The position numbers and the translations under genes were made by a program. 64,000 nt of DNA, taken from assembly GCA_018228665.1 (NCBI GenBank), contig CP073692.1, positions 1,686,046 through 1,750,045 on the forward strand, in the 5' to 3' direction. Of this stretch, positions 54,731 through 63,837 are shown piece by piece. The DNA comes from Faecalicatena sp. Marseille-Q4148. GTDB taxonomy: Bacteria > Bacillota > Clostridia > Lachnospirales > Lachnospiraceae. A model generated the notes under the pieces. That model was given only the letters and a program-made list of their open reading frames with translations. It was not told the origin of the DNA and searched no databases. The stretch's first letter is position 1; every line of letters starts with the position of its first letter.

Positions 54731-55063
54731 TTAATTTTGATGAAATCCGCCCATCACAATACTATATGTCCACGCAAATATAAAATATGCATATAACACA
54801 GCAACTCCACATGCCGGATACAGTACGATATGTATCGTTGGAAATGGAACATGTTTTCTTTTTACCTGATAAATATCATAAACAATATTGGCAAGCATCA
54901 AAAGTAGCTGACAGCGAAACAGTATCCTTATCATCTCCATAATCAAATGATTCTCATCCGGAAATGTCTGTCCATAAAACTGAATCCACAGTCCGATAAA
55001 TAACAATAAAACTGCTAAAATACAATTTATCAGCATCAATTTATTTAGTTTCACTTGAACCAC
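54731..55063 (-). CDS. small membrane protein, unknown function
   Basis: About 107-110 residues with three membrane segments: LMLINCILAVLLLFIGLWIQ, LFRCQLLLMLANIVYDIYQV and YPACGVAVLYAYFIFAWTYS. No family recognised. Start is uncertain: GTG at 55063 or, better placed after AAAGGA, GTG at 55054. It follows the HD/flavin-reductase gene on the same strand by about 40 nt and may be cotranscribed with it. Confidence 0.6.
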   Translation of the reverse strand: MVQVKLNKLMLINCILAVLLLFIGLWIQFYGQTFPDENHLIMEMIRILFRCQLLLMLANIVYDIYQVKRKHVPFPTIHIVLYPACGVAVLYAYFIFAWTYSIVMGGFHQN

Positions 55064-55099
55064 ATCCTTTGCGTGAAGCTCTTTTATCGCATCTTCCTC

Positions 55100-56197
55100 T
55101 TATTTCTTCACAAGTACCTTTGTGATCTCCGCAATATACATTGTATGGTAATCTTTCTGCGGATAGCAATTCTCATCTGCATCTTTGTCGATGAATTTCT
55201 CAGAACGAATCTCATCTGCATACAGTTTGCGGCAGACAAACACTAACTCCGCCTCTTCAAATGCAGTTGTTCCATCCACATAATATGGTGTTAATCCTGC
55301 TTCTTTGATCTTATCCCTGTCTTTTCCGGAAACTTTTCCACAGAGAGTAAGCGCTTCCCGACAGTTATCCCCAAAAAAGCTTAATGTAAACACATCCTGT
55401 GCATCTACAAACTCTTTCGTGTAACGCTGTGGACGAATATACGCTGTCACAACATTTTTGCCCCAGAGAACTCCAACACCGCCCCAGCTCGCTGTCATTG
55501 TGTTGTGTTTTTCTTCATTTCCTGCTGTGATTAACATCCATTCTTTTCCGATCTTTGTAAATGGATTCATCTGTAACTCTTCAATTGATACTTCCTGAAA
55601 TGACATTGTTTTTTCTCCTTTCATAATCCCGAGAACCTCATACAGGTTCTTTCCCATCTTCTTTTCAAAATAGTCGCGAAGCTCATAGCATCGTTTTCGT
55701 TTCTCTTCCGGATAACTTCCATATCGCTTTGTAATATCTGCGATCCGCTTCTCCATCGCCACAGGCCCCTCCGGCAGCGCCAGCGCGTCACAGAGCTGGA
55801 TGAGCAGATCGTAATCATCATATTCAACGGATGTTAGATATGCTTCTACTTCTTCTGCATCTTCCGGAGGAACATCTATATTTCCAATGTATGTGTGAAT
55901 CCCCTTAATCTGAAAGGAATGTGTCATGCAAATTCTTGCCGCCTCATCCCATCCATGCTCCATCATGCATCGATAACCGTCAATGATATGCTTAAAATGT
56001 GTTCCAACAGTAATTCTCCGGCCAATATCGTGAAATAATCCTACAATATAAGCTTTTTCCGCATCCATTCCTTCACAGTGTTCTGCAATCCGTTCCGCAC
56101 ACCACGCTGCAACCCGGCAATGGTCTCCCCACGGTCCCGGGTGGATTTCCTCGGATTCACGGACAAACTGCTCTGCTTCTTCTCTTGTCGGCAGCAT
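55100..56197 (-). CDS. HD-domain hydrolase fused in frame to a flavin reductase domain
   Basis: About 365 residues. Residues 1-195 are an HD phosphohydrolase (HPGPWGDHCRVAAWCAERIA, GLFHDIGRRI with the HD pair, THFKHIIDGYRCMMEHGW). Residues about 198-365 are an FMN-binding split-barrel flavin reductase (TKIGKEWMLITAGNEEKHN, TMTASWGGVGVLWGKNVVTA, DVFTLSFFGDNCREAL). At the junction the DNA has AAAGGAG eight bases before an ATG at 55606, an ideal start for a separate 168-residue reductase (55100-55606). So the locus may yield both a fusion and a free reductase. Start of the whole frame: ATG at 56197 with AAAGGG; the TTG at 56224 is unlikely. Confidence 0.8.
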   Translation of the reverse strand: MLPTREEAEQFVRESEEIHPGPWGDHCRVAAWCAERIAEHCEGMDAEKAYIVGLFHDIGRRITVGTHFKHIIDGYRCMMEHGWDEAARICMTHSFQIKGIHTYIGNIDVPPEDAEEVEAYLTSVEYDDYDLLIQLCDALALPEGPVAMEKRIADITKRYGSYPEEKRKRCYELRDYFEKKMGKNLYEVLGIMKGEKTMSFQEVSIEELQMNPFTKIGKEWMLITAGNEEKHNTMTASWGGVGVLWGKNVVTAYIRPQRYTKEFVDAQDVFTLSFFGDNCREALTLCGKVSGKDRDKIKEAGLTPYYVDGTTAFEEAELVFVCRKLYADEIRSEKFIDKDADENCYPQKDYHTMYIAEITKVLVKK

Positions 56198-56295
56198 ATC
56201 ATCACGCCCTTTCTCATTCTGCAAACCAAAAACTGTTTCAGATACTGATTATACATTTGTTCTCTAACAGTCTTTTTTCAGATTTCATAAATCTA

Positions 56296-57516
56296 TTATT
56301 TCAACACAATCTTTCGGAAATTTTTCTTACCGCGCTTTAAGATAAAATCTTCTGCAAAGGCATCTTTTCCAAATGCAGCGCGAATATCTGTTACTTTCTC
56401 GCCATTTACAGATGCGCCGCCCTGTTCTACTGCACGTCTTCCTTCTGATTTACTCGGAACAAGTCCGCTCTTCTGGAGCAATGTGATAATATCGATAGAG
56501 CCGTCTGTAAAATCTTCCTCGCTAAGTTCAGCTGTCGGCATGTTAGCTGCATTTCCGGCGCTAAATAATGCTCTTGCGCTTTCCTGTGCTTTTGTTGCCT
56601 CTTCTTCGCCGTGAACCAGTTTTGTAAGCTCAAATGCAAGAATTTCTTTCGCTTTATTTAACTGGCTTCCTTCCCATTTATCCATCTCATCGATTTCTTC
56701 AAGCGGAAGGAATGTTAGCATACGGATACATTTCAGAACGTCTGCATCTGCCACATTTCTCCAGTACTGGTAGAATTCAAACGGAGATGTTTTGTTCGGA
56801 TCAAGCCAAACTGCACCAGACTGTGTTTTACCCATTTTCTTTCCTTCTGAATTCAGAAGCAGTGTAATTGTCATTGCACATGCATTTTTACCAAGTTTAC
56901 GACGAATGAGTTCTGTTCCGCCAAGCATATTGCTCCACTGATCATCTCCTCCGAACTGCAGATTACATCCGTATTTCTGGAATAATGCGTAGAAATCATA
57001 GCTCTGCATGATCATGTAGTTGAATTCCAGGAAGCTTAATCCTCTTTCCATACGCTGTTTGTAGCACTCTGCTGTCAGCATACGATTTACTGAGAAATGC
57101 GGTCCAACTTCACGGAGCAGATCAATATAATTCAGATCCAAAAGCCAGTCCGCGTTATTCACCATCAATGCTTTTCCTTCAGAAAAATCAATAAATTTGC
57201 TCATCTGTTCTTTGAAGCAATCACAGTTATGCTGAATTTGTTCCGGTGTCATCATAGAACGCATATCTGTTCTTCCGGATGGATCTCCGATGTATCCTGT
57301 TCCTCCACCGATAAGAGCGATCGGCTTATTTCCGGCCATCTGCAGACGTTTCATAAGACAAAGCGCCATAAAATGTCCTACATGAAGGCTATCTGCCGTC
57401 GGGTCAAATCCAATGTAAAATGTTGCCTTTCCATTATTGATCAGTTCTCTGATTTCTTCTTCATCTGTTACCTGCGCGATCAGACCGCGGGCCTGAAGTT
57501 CTTCATAAATCTTCAT
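56296..57516 (-). CDS. tyrS: tyrosyl-tRNA synthetase
   Basis: 406 residues, class I. HIGH-like motif in [18 protein letters not shown] near residue 45, KMSKS-like [15 protein letters not shown] near 230, and a C-terminal S4 RNA-binding domain ([18 protein letters not shown]). Charges tRNA-Tyr. Last gene of the T-box operon with the NUDIX and P-loop kinase genes upstream. Confidence 0.97.
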   Translation of the reverse strand: MKIYEELQARGLIAQVTDEEEIRELINNGKATFYIGFDPTADSLHVGHFMALCLMKRLQMAGNKPIALIGGGTGYIGDPSGRTDMRSMMTPEQIQHNCDCFKEQMSKFIDFSEGKALMVNNADWLLDLNYIDLLREVGPHFSVNRMLTAECYKQRMERGLSFLEFNYMIMQSYDFYALFQKYGCNLQFGGDDQWSNMLGGTELIRRKLGKNACAMTITLLLNSEGKKMGKTQSGAVWLDPNKTSPFEFYQYWRNVADADVLKCIRMLTFLPLEEIDEMDKWEGSQLNKAKEILAFELTKLVHGEEEATKAQESARALFSAGNAANMPTAELSEEDFTDGSIDIITLLQKSGLVPSKSEGRRAVEQGGASVNGEKVTDIRAAFGKDAFAEDFILKRGKKNFRKIVLK

Positions 57517-57537
57517 TTTTCTTTTCCTTCCTTATTC

Positions 57538-58059
57538 TTATTTCATTTCAGAACGCACCGATGTAAGAAAACGATCGCATTCTTTCTGATTTCTTAAAAT
57601 AATGATGTTCGTATCTTTCTGTTCTGCAATATAGCGGTAATAATTGTCACGCCTCTCTCTGTTAAAATTCCAGATGCGTTTTAGAAATCCCGGATCAAAC
57701 TTCTCCGGACATCCGGGATTCATATCCGGACGCGGCTTTCCATAATTTTTTATTACTCGCTTCAATACGCGAAAAATACAAAACCACAGCGGATAATCAA
57801 GATAGATTACCGTATCACAGGCATCCATCCTGCGCTTTAACGTACGCGGAAAATTCCCGTCCATGATCCACTTGTCTTTTGCAAGTTCCTGCTCTACAAG
57901 GCTGTCAAACTCTTCATTGGAAGCCCTGATCCACCCTTCTTTCCAGGAAAGTTTATCCAAATGTACGACGGGAATATCCCACCAGGCACTCAGCTGCCTT
58001 GCGACGGTAGATTTACCGCTTCCGCTTGCTCCGATAATAATAATCTTTTCAGGCTTCAC
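57538..58059 (-). CDS. small P-loop nucleotide kinase (FlaR/adenylate-kinase-like)
   Basis: About 173 residues. P-loop IIIGASGSGKSTVARQLSA at the start, then VVHLDKLSWKEGWIRASNEE and the lid region DGNFPRTLKRRMDACDTVIY, as in the topology-modulation/FlaR group of small kinases. Phosphate acceptor unknown. GTG at 58059 after GGAGGAGGT is the likely start; it overlaps the NUDIX gene by 11 nt. tyrS begins 21 nt after its stop. Confidence 0.8.
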   Translation of the reverse strand: MKPEKIIIIGASGSGKSTVARQLSAWWDIPVVHLDKLSWKEGWIRASNEEFDSLVEQELAKDKWIMDGNFPRTLKRRMDACDTVIYLDYPLWFCIFRVLKRVIKNYGKPRPDMNPGCPEKFDPGFLKRIWNFNRERRDNYYRYIAEQKDTNIIILRNQKECDRFLTSVRSEMK

Positions 58060-58621
58060 AACAGGCACCTCCTCCGGCAGCAAGGGAAATTCTATCCGCT
58101 TGTTCTTTCTGCTCACCGAGGACCCATGTTTCAAATCGTTTTCCGAGAGACTGGATTCTCCTGTAGATCGGTCCTGCGATCAGACCGTCTTTCCCCATGC
58201 GATGCAGCTCTTCAAGCGTTACCCATTTCGCATCTACTGTTTCCATATCCTGAAGCACGATTTCTGAAATCGCCACATCACGTCTCAGGAAATAAAAATC
58301 GATAATAGAATACTCTTCCTTCTGTGTTTCCAGAAATTGAAGTTCTTCTTCCTCTGCACGGATTCCTGTCTCTTCAAATAATTCCCTTACGGCTCCTGCG
58401 CGGCTCGTCTCCCCTGCCTGGATACAGCCTCCGGTATTTTCCCAGAGATTCGGATATTTCTCCTTCTCCGGATGTCTCAGTGTCAGAAGAATTTCATGTT
58501 TGCTGTTTACTACACAGATGACAGCAACAAGATGATACTCTCCATGTACCTTCGGCGCAAGGCGACTCTGCCTGCGGTTCAGGGGCCTTCTGTTTTCATC
58601 AAACAAATCCCATAATTCCAT
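58049..58621 (-). CDS. NUDIX hydrolase
   Basis: 190 residues. NUDIX box GCIQAGETSRAGAVRELFEE followed by TGI (GX5EX7REUXEEXGU pattern) near residue 65. The N-terminus MELWDLFDENRRPLNRRQSR resembles IPP-isomerase-like NUDIX proteins of Firmicutes. Substrate unknown. First gene after the tyrosine T-box, so its level follows tyrosine starvation; coupled to the kinase gene. Confidence 0.88.
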   Translation of the reverse strand: MELWDLFDENRRPLNRRQSRLAPKVHGEYHLVAVICVVNSKHEILLTLRHPEKEKYPNLWENTGGCIQAGETSRAGAVRELFEETGIRAEEEELQFLETQKEEYSIIDFYFLRRDVAISEIVLQDMETVDAKWVTLEELHRMGKDGLIAGPIYRRIQSLGKRFETWVLGEQKEQADRISLAAGGGACCEA

Positions 58622-58701
58622 TTTATTTCTCCTACTTCAACTCATTTTTATTGTGTAAAAGAAATCGCCAATTGATCTATCCGTACCACAAAATGTATAA
58701 C

Positions 58702-59035
58702 AAAAAACCCGCCCTCTCCATTTCGGAAAGGGCGGGAACATTCCCGCGGTACCACCTTTTCTTTCACAGACTGCTCACACAGCCTGTCTCCATAAGTATC
58801 TGCCAATACTCTGATACGATAACGTGTATCAACTCCGTCACATCCTACTTCTGACTGCCCCGTGTCATTGGCTGGTTTTCTGTCTGCCGACACTGACTGC
58901 AGCGGTTCGGTGTAAAGCTCCAAGATGTATTCACAATCTGTTTTCCATGCACCTCTCATCATCCGGTTACTTTCTGTATGCTTTTTCAGACTGCTACTTC
59001 TTCTTTTCATTGCCTGTTCTGATTATATTATCTGA
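58702..59035 (-). ncRNA. tyrosine-specific T-box riboswitch
   Basis: Minus strand: T-box core AAAAGGTGGTACCGCG at 58745-58760, then terminator CCCGCCCT/AGGGCGGG (58708-58736) with TTTTTT. Stem I region includes GATGAGAGG and TTGGAGC followed by the specifier UAC (58912-58914, Tyr) and ACCGAACC. It controls NUDIX, kinase and tyrS. Confidence 0.92.
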
Positions 59036-59040
59036 TTGAC

Positions 59041-59069
59041 ATAGTAGACTATCTGCCCGTGTTTGTCAA
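59041..59069 (-). promoter_or_regulatory. promoter of the tyrosine T-box operon
   Basis: Minus strand -35 TTGACA (59064-59069), 17-bp spacer, -10 TACTAT (59041-59046). It lies in the 3' end of the nan-operon rpiR gene, so no terminator is visible between the two units. Confidence 0.75.
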
Positions 59070-59885
59070 GGGCTTCTTTGCGTGAAGCGCCTCCAGCGTA
59101 CTTCCGTGAAGTCCTTCTGTCCGGTTCTTATTCTGGGCAACATATTTACTGTAAATAATATCGATAAGTACAAGAATCGGAAACTGCGGCGAAATAACAT
59201 TCCCGTAATTCAGATACTTAAGCGACGGCACAACCGCCACCTCATCACAGAATTCCTCAAAAGACTCTCTTTTCTGTGCTGTGATCAAAATCGTTCTCGC
59301 CCCTCTTTTTCTGGCCCCCTGAAGAAAATACAGAATATCTTCCGTCTCTCCGCTAATCGAAATTCCGATCGCAAGACAGCCTTTATCCTGAAACACCGTC
59401 TGCATCTTCATCATGTCTCCGTCCGTAATCGAATCTATATCCACACCGATTCTCATAAAACGGCTTTCCACTTCCCTGGCTGCCAGTCCTGAACTTCCTT
59501 TTCCGCAAATGTATACCCGATTTGCTCTCGTAATCATCCTGCTGATATGTTCAATCTGTTTCTCATCTACAAGACTATAGCTCTTATTGAGAAGTTCCTG
59601 ATACACATTCAGAATTGTTCTCGTATTTCCTTCCATCGTATCCTTACGGACTTCAAATGTTTCTTCATATTGATAAATAAATTCCCGATATCCTCTGTAG
59701 CCGCATTTCTGGGCAAATCTGGAAAGCGATGCCTCTGAAATATAAAGCCGTTCTGCCACAGCACGGGCAGAAAAATCTCCCCGCTCCTGATTATGAATAA
59801 AATAATCTGCAATCGTTTTTTCCACATTTGTGAACTTCTTGTAATTTGCCTCGATTACCGGCACAACGGACTTTAAATATTCCAT
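59049..59885 (-). CDS. MurR/RpiR family regulator of the sialic acid operon
   Basis: 278 residues. N-terminal HTH (FTNVEKTIADYFIHNQERGD, AVAERLYISEASLSRFAQKC) and SIS domain (VYICGKGSSGLAAREVESRF, GISISGETEDILYFLQGARK). RpiR proteins with nan genes respond to ManNAc-6-P or related sugars; that is family knowledge, not shown here. Last gene of the operon, 3 nt after nanK. Confidence 0.9.
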   Translation of the reverse strand: MEYLKSVVPVIEANYKKFTNVEKTIADYFIHNQERGDFSARAVAERLYISEASLSRFAQKCGYRGYREFIYQYEETFEVRKDTMEGNTRTILNVYQELLNKSYSLVDEKQIEHISRMITRANRVYICGKGSSGLAAREVESRFMRIGVDIDSITDGDMMKMQTVFQDKGCLAIGISISGETEDILYFLQGARKRGARTILITAQKRESFEEFCDEVAVVPSLKYLNYGNVISPQFPILVLIDIIYSKYVAQNKNRTEGLHGSTLEALHAKKPLTNTGR

Positions 59886-59888
59886 AGA

Positions 59889-60782
59889 TTACCTCATACT
59901 TTCTCCATGACGTTCCTGAAAATGATAAAATGCGCCAAGCATTCCGGCGTTGTTCTGATGACTTGCAAAAGCAAGCTTTGTCTTCTTTGCAATACTAGGC
60001 AGAAGATACTGCTCCAGTGATTTCTGGATGCGCGGACGCAGAAATTCTTCCTGTGCCATAATCCCGCCTCCCAGTACAACGAGCTCCGGATTCAATACAT
60101 AACAGATATTTGCTATCCCATATCCCAGTATATCACACATTTCATCGATCGCGCGAATACAAATTTCATCTCCGTTCTTTGCAGCCTCAAAAATCTCTAC
60201 ACCATTCCATTTCCGTTTGTCCGAATGGCGCTCACACACCTTTTTCGTCAGAATACTGCTGGCTCCCAACGTCTGAAAATCACTGCCAAACATGTGCATA
60301 TAACCAACTTCACAGGCGCTTCCGGAAAATCCGTGATGAACTTTTCCATCTATAATAATACATCCTCCGATTCCTGTCCCAATTGTAAGACAAAGAGCAG
60401 AAGAACATCCTTTTGCCGCTCCTGATTTTGTTTCCGCCAGGCCGGCACAGTTTACATCATTTTCCACTTCGCAAGGGATATGGAATCTCTCTTCCATTGT
60501 CTTTTTAAAATTTGTTCCGATATAGTCTGGAATCAGCGGCGCTGAATAAAAAATACTCCCCTGATCCACATCTACCATACCGGCTGTGGAAATACATATT
60601 CCTGAGATTTCTTCTTGTTTCACAAATGTCTCGACAATCGAGACAGCCTTTGCAAGGATCGCAGGACCTCCTTTGGACGCCTCTGTCGCCATCTGCTTTC
60701 TCTCAAGAATGTTTCCCTTTTCATTTACCATACCATATTTGATCGCTGTTCCACCAATGTCAATACAAATATATTTCTTCAT
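59889..60782 (-). CDS. nanK: ROK family kinase, probable N-acetylmannosamine kinase
   Basis: 297 residues. ATP-binding ROK start MKKYICIDIGGTAIKYGMVN, catalytic GSGKSGA-like VENDVNCAGLAETKSGAAKG, and LTIGTGIGGCIIIDGKVHHG. The usual ROK zinc motif (CxCGxxGCxE after GHM) is missing; here GYMHM is followed by FGSDFQTLGASSIL. Phosphorylates ManNAc from NanA so that NanE can make GlcNAc-6-P. Context makes the assignment firm. Confidence 0.88.
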   Translation of the reverse strand: MKKYICIDIGGTAIKYGMVNEKGNILERKQMATEASKGGPAILAKAVSIVETFVKQEEISGICISTAGMVDVDQGSIFYSAPLIPDYIGTNFKKTMEERFHIPCEVENDVNCAGLAETKSGAAKGCSSALCLTIGTGIGGCIIIDGKVHHGFSGSACEVGYMHMFGSDFQTLGASSILTKKVCERHSDKRKWNGVEIFEAAKNGDEICIRAIDEMCDILGYGIANICYVLNPELVVLGGGIMAQEEFLRPRIQKSLEQYLLPSIAKKTKLAFASHQNNAGMLGAFYHFQERHGESMR

Positions 60783-60808
60783 TGATTCCTCCGTTTCTTT
60801 GCCCGAAA

Positions 60809-60836
60809 AGGCAAACCTCTGACCTGTGGTTTGCCT
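60809..60836 (-). other. intra-operon hairpin between nanQ and nanK
   Basis: AGGCAAACC (60809-60817) and GGTTTGCCT (60828-60836) form a perfect 9-bp stem with a 10-nt loop without a following T-run on the minus strand. Confidence 0.6.
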
Positions 60837-60849
60837 CTCCTTTGATTTC

Positions 60850-61311
60850 CTATTGAATTCTCACTTTAAAAATTGCTTTTTTCACTTTTTTTGGTTCTTC
60901 CACCTGAATCGCTGTCATATGACCGTCATGCGGATAACATACAAGGAAATCACCCTTTTTTAATATTACATGACTATTTGCAGCGCCTTCCAACGGCAGG
61001 AAGTCATCTTTCGGAACAAATTCTTTTTGCTCCATATTTTCAATAAAATTCAGATTAATCTGTTCTTCCCCGTCAAGCATGAAATGAACGTCCAGATATT
61101 CTCTGTGCGCTTCCCAAAACCGATTTTCCGGTGTTGTTGTCTCATATTCTACAATATTTACAAACAAACGCTCTCCATCGATCGGATGACTTCCTTTTTC
61201 AAAGTTTTTCAGATCATTCTCTGCTGCGTATGCGAAACATTCCTGAATTCCTTTTTCCAGATAAGCAAATTCTTCCAGATTTTTAATATTTCCGAAAATC
61301 ATTTTTGTCAC
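60850..61311 (-). CDS. nanQ: YhcH/YjgK/YiaL (NanQ) family protein, putative sialic acid anomerase
   Basis: 153 residues, DUF386 cupin-like fold: GSHPIDGERLFVNIVEYETT, HREYLDVHFMLDGEEQINLN, KKGDFLVCYPHDGHMTAIQV with the conserved His/Glu metal ligands. In enteric bacteria NanQ speeds sialic acid anomer interconversion. It lies 11 nt after the symporter gene. Confidence 0.88.
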   Translation of the reverse strand: MTKMIFGNIKNLEEFAYLEKGIQECFAYAAENDLKNFEKGSHPIDGERLFVNIVEYETTTPENRFWEAHREYLDVHFMLDGEEQINLNFIENMEQKEFVPKDDFLPLEGAANSHVILKKGDFLVCYPHDGHMTAIQVEEPKKVKKAIFKVRIQ

Positions 61312-61322
61312 CTCTTATAATC

Positions 61323-62831
61323 CTATGAATGATAAATCGTTGTATTTGCTTTCGGTTTTTCATTATCTCCCTTCACTTTTCTGTAGAGAATACTTGCAGG
61401 TACTCCTACTACAAGTGAAATTGCAATTGAGATAATAGAATAAGACCAGATAGACACATTTTCTGCCGGTACCATATATTTGATGTAGATCATTGCTGCA
61501 GATGCTACGATAAATGCCACATAAGCGCCAAATGCATTCGCTACTTTCGTAAATGCTCCGAGGATGAAGGTTCCTCCTAAAATACCAAGTACCAGTCCCA
61601 TAAAACCGTTAAACCATTCATATGCAGATTTAATGTTTCCGTTTGCAAGAATAATTGATACCGCGATTGCAAAAATACCAACGCCAAGCGATACGAACTG
61701 GGCGATTCTTGTCTGTGTCTTAAAGCTTAACTCTTTCTTAGAAAGACGCTCCTGAATATCCAGTGTCCAGCTTGTTGCAACTGAGTTCAGACCTGTGGAA
61801 AGTGTAGACTGTGCTGCAGCATAGATTGCTGCCAGAAGCAGTCCTGTAATTCCTACCGGAAGTTCAAACGCAATGTAAGATGCAAAAATCTGATCCTGCT
61901 GTGCTGCCGGCGGAAGCGGATTCCCCTGTGTCTGATAGAACACATGAAGTCCTGTTCCAATCAGGTAGAATGCTGTTGCGATAAAAATAGAAAGCGCACC
62001 GTTTGTCAGCATCATTTTATTCAGCTTTTTCGTATCTGTTGTTGTTGTAAATCTCTGTACGATATCCTGACTGGAAATGTAAGAAGATAATGTGTTGAAT
62101 CCTGCACCAACAATCAGAAGAAATACACTTGTTTTTAAAATATTAATATCAAAAATCGGTTCATTCGGAGCAAGGAACTTCCCTTCTCCCATAGAACGGA
62201 AAATCGCACCAAAACCTCCGTCAATTCCTCCTGCCAGATAGAACAGTGCGAACGTAACACCGACAAGAAGTACGGACCCCTGGATGAAGTCTGTCCAAAG
62301 TACGGATTTCAGACCGCCGGTATAGGAATAGATGATTGCGATCACACCCATAACAATAATTAAAATATTGACATTAATTCCTGTGAGCTGTGCCAATACC
62401 ATAGACGGAAGGTACATAATAATTGACATACGTCCAATCTGATATACGATAAACATGACTGCGCCAAGCACGCGAAGTCCTTTGCTGTTAAAGCGGATCT
62501 CAAGATAATGATATGCCGTATCAATATCTAATTTACTGTAAATCGGAAGGAAGAACTTAATGGTAATCGGGATTGCCACAAGCATACCAAGCTGTGCAAA
62601 CCACATGATCCATGTACCTGCATAAGAGTTTCCTGCTAACGACAAGAAGGAAATCGGACTTAATAATGTAGCAAAAATAGATACCGAAGTCACCCACCAC
62701 GGAATTGTTCCGTCACCTTTAAAGAATTCCTTTCCCTGCATTTCTTTCTTTGAGAAATGTAATCCGGCAAACAGAACTGCCGCCAGATAAACGACTAAAA
62801 TAATTAAATCAATTGTTGTAAATCCCTGCAC
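61323..62831 (-). CDS. sodium:solute symporter (SSS family), probable sialic acid transporter
   Basis: 502 residues, about 13 membrane helices, LeuT-like fold. Family landmarks: GDGTIPWWVTSVSIFATLLSPISFL, TDFIQGSVLLVG, and the sodium-site region GFNTLSSYISSQDIVQRFTT. GTG start after GAGGA. Placed between nanA and nanQ, it should bring sialic acid in with sodium; the well-known SiaT-type symporters are of this family. Confidence 0.9.
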   Translation of the reverse strand: MQGFTTIDLIILVVYLAAVLFAGLHFSKKEMQGKEFFKGDGTIPWWVTSVSIFATLLSPISFLSLAGNSYAGTWIMWFAQLGMLVAIPITIKFFLPIYSKLDIDTAYHYLEIRFNSKGLRVLGAVMFIVYQIGRMSIIMYLPSMVLAQLTGINVNILIIVMGVIAIIYSYTGGLKSVLWTDFIQGSVLLVGVTFALFYLAGGIDGGFGAIFRSMGEGKFLAPNEPIFDINILKTSVFLLIVGAGFNTLSSYISSQDIVQRFTTTTDTKKLNKMMLTNGALSIFIATAFYLIGTGLHVFYQTQGNPLPPAAQQDQIFASYIAFELPVGITGLLLAAIYAAAQSTLSTGLNSVATSWTLDIQERLSKKELSFKTQTRIAQFVSLGVGIFAIAVSIILANGNIKSAYEWFNGFMGLVLGILGGTFILGAFTKVANAFGAYVAFIVASAAMIYIKYMVPAENVSIWSYSIISIAISLVVGVPASILYRKVKGDNEKPKANTTIYHS

Positions 62832-62843
62832 TTTACTATCCTC

Positions 62844-63761
62844 TTAGCAGTACTTTGCAACTGCTTCTTTCACCATTTTTGCTGCTTCTTTTGCAATCTC
62901 GAAATCTGACTCGATCAACTGTGGAAGCGGTTCACGAACTCCCCCAAGATCCAGATTTTCATTGATACGAAGAATCTCTTTGATTACTCCATACATATTT
63001 CCGTGAGCAGAACACATTTTGTAAATCACTTCATTTGCTGCATACTGTACTTCGCGGGCTTCTTCCAGTTTGTTTGCTTTCACAAGTTCGTCCATTTTCA
63101 GGAAGAGTTCCGGCATTACACCGTATGTTCCGCCAATTCCGCCTTCTGCTCCAATGACACGTCCGCTGATAAACTGCTCGTCCGGACCATTGAAAATGAT
63201 ATAATCGTTTCCGGCTGCCGCCTTAAACATCTGAATATCCTGAACCGGCATAGAAGAATTCTTTACGCCAATGACTCTTGGATTTTTACGCATTTCTGCA
63301 AACAGATTCTGTGTTAAAGCCACACCTGCAAGCTGCGGAATATTGTAAATGACAAAATCTGTGTTCGGTGCAGCCGCGCTCATATCATTCCAGTATTTTG
63401 CAATTGCATATTCCGGAAGTCTGAAATAAATTGGTGGAATCGCTGCAATCGCATCAACGCCTAAACTCTCAGCATGTTTTGCAAGCTCAACGCTGTCTTT
63501 TGTATTGTTACATGCAACGTGTGCGATCACCGTCAGTTTTCCTTTCGCAACTGCCATAACATTTTCCAGAGTAATCTTGCGGTCTTCTACGCTCTGGTAA
63601 ATACATTCACCTGAAGAACCATTTACATAAACACCTTTTACACCTTTTTTGATGTGATACTCTGTCAGCGCTCTGACTCTCTCCGGGCTAATGTTTCCTT
63701 CTTCATCGTAACATGCATAAAATGCCGGAATCACGCCTTTGTACTTTTCTAAGTTTGCCAT
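62844..63761 (-). CDS. nanA: N-acetylneuraminate lyase
   Basis: 305 residues, DHDPS/NAL superfamily TIM barrel. NAL features: VYVNGSSGECIYQSVEDR (GSTGE-like), AHVACNNTKDS, VIYNIPQLAGVALT with catalytic Tyr, and GVKNSSMPVQD with the Schiff-base Lys. Cleaves sialic acid to ManNAc and pyruvate. AAAGGGG precedes the ATG. Confidence 0.94.
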   Translation of the reverse strand: MANLEKYKGVIPAFYACYDEEGNISPERVRALTEYHIKKGVKGVYVNGSSGECIYQSVEDRKITLENVMAVAKGKLTVIAHVACNNTKDSVELAKHAESLGVDAIAAIPPIYFRLPEYAIAKYWNDMSAAAPNTDFVIYNIPQLAGVALTQNLFAEMRKNPRVIGVKNSSMPVQDIQMFKAAAGNDYIIFNGPDEQFISGRVIGAEGGIGGTYGVMPELFLKMDELVKANKLEEAREVQYAANEVIYKMCSAHGNMYGVIKEILRINENLDLGGVREPLPQLIESDFEIAKEAAKMVKEAVAKYC

Positions 63762-63837
63762 AATGAAATACCCCTTTCATAAAATAAATGTGTGGATGTG
63801 TTCTCTATTCTCCGTTCACGGAGATGCTGCGGTACGT

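Noticed and set aside
58648..59010. 120-residue open frame on the minus strand
   Set aside because: It lies over the tyrosine T-box leader and terminator; RNA structure explains the sequence and there is no suitable start site.
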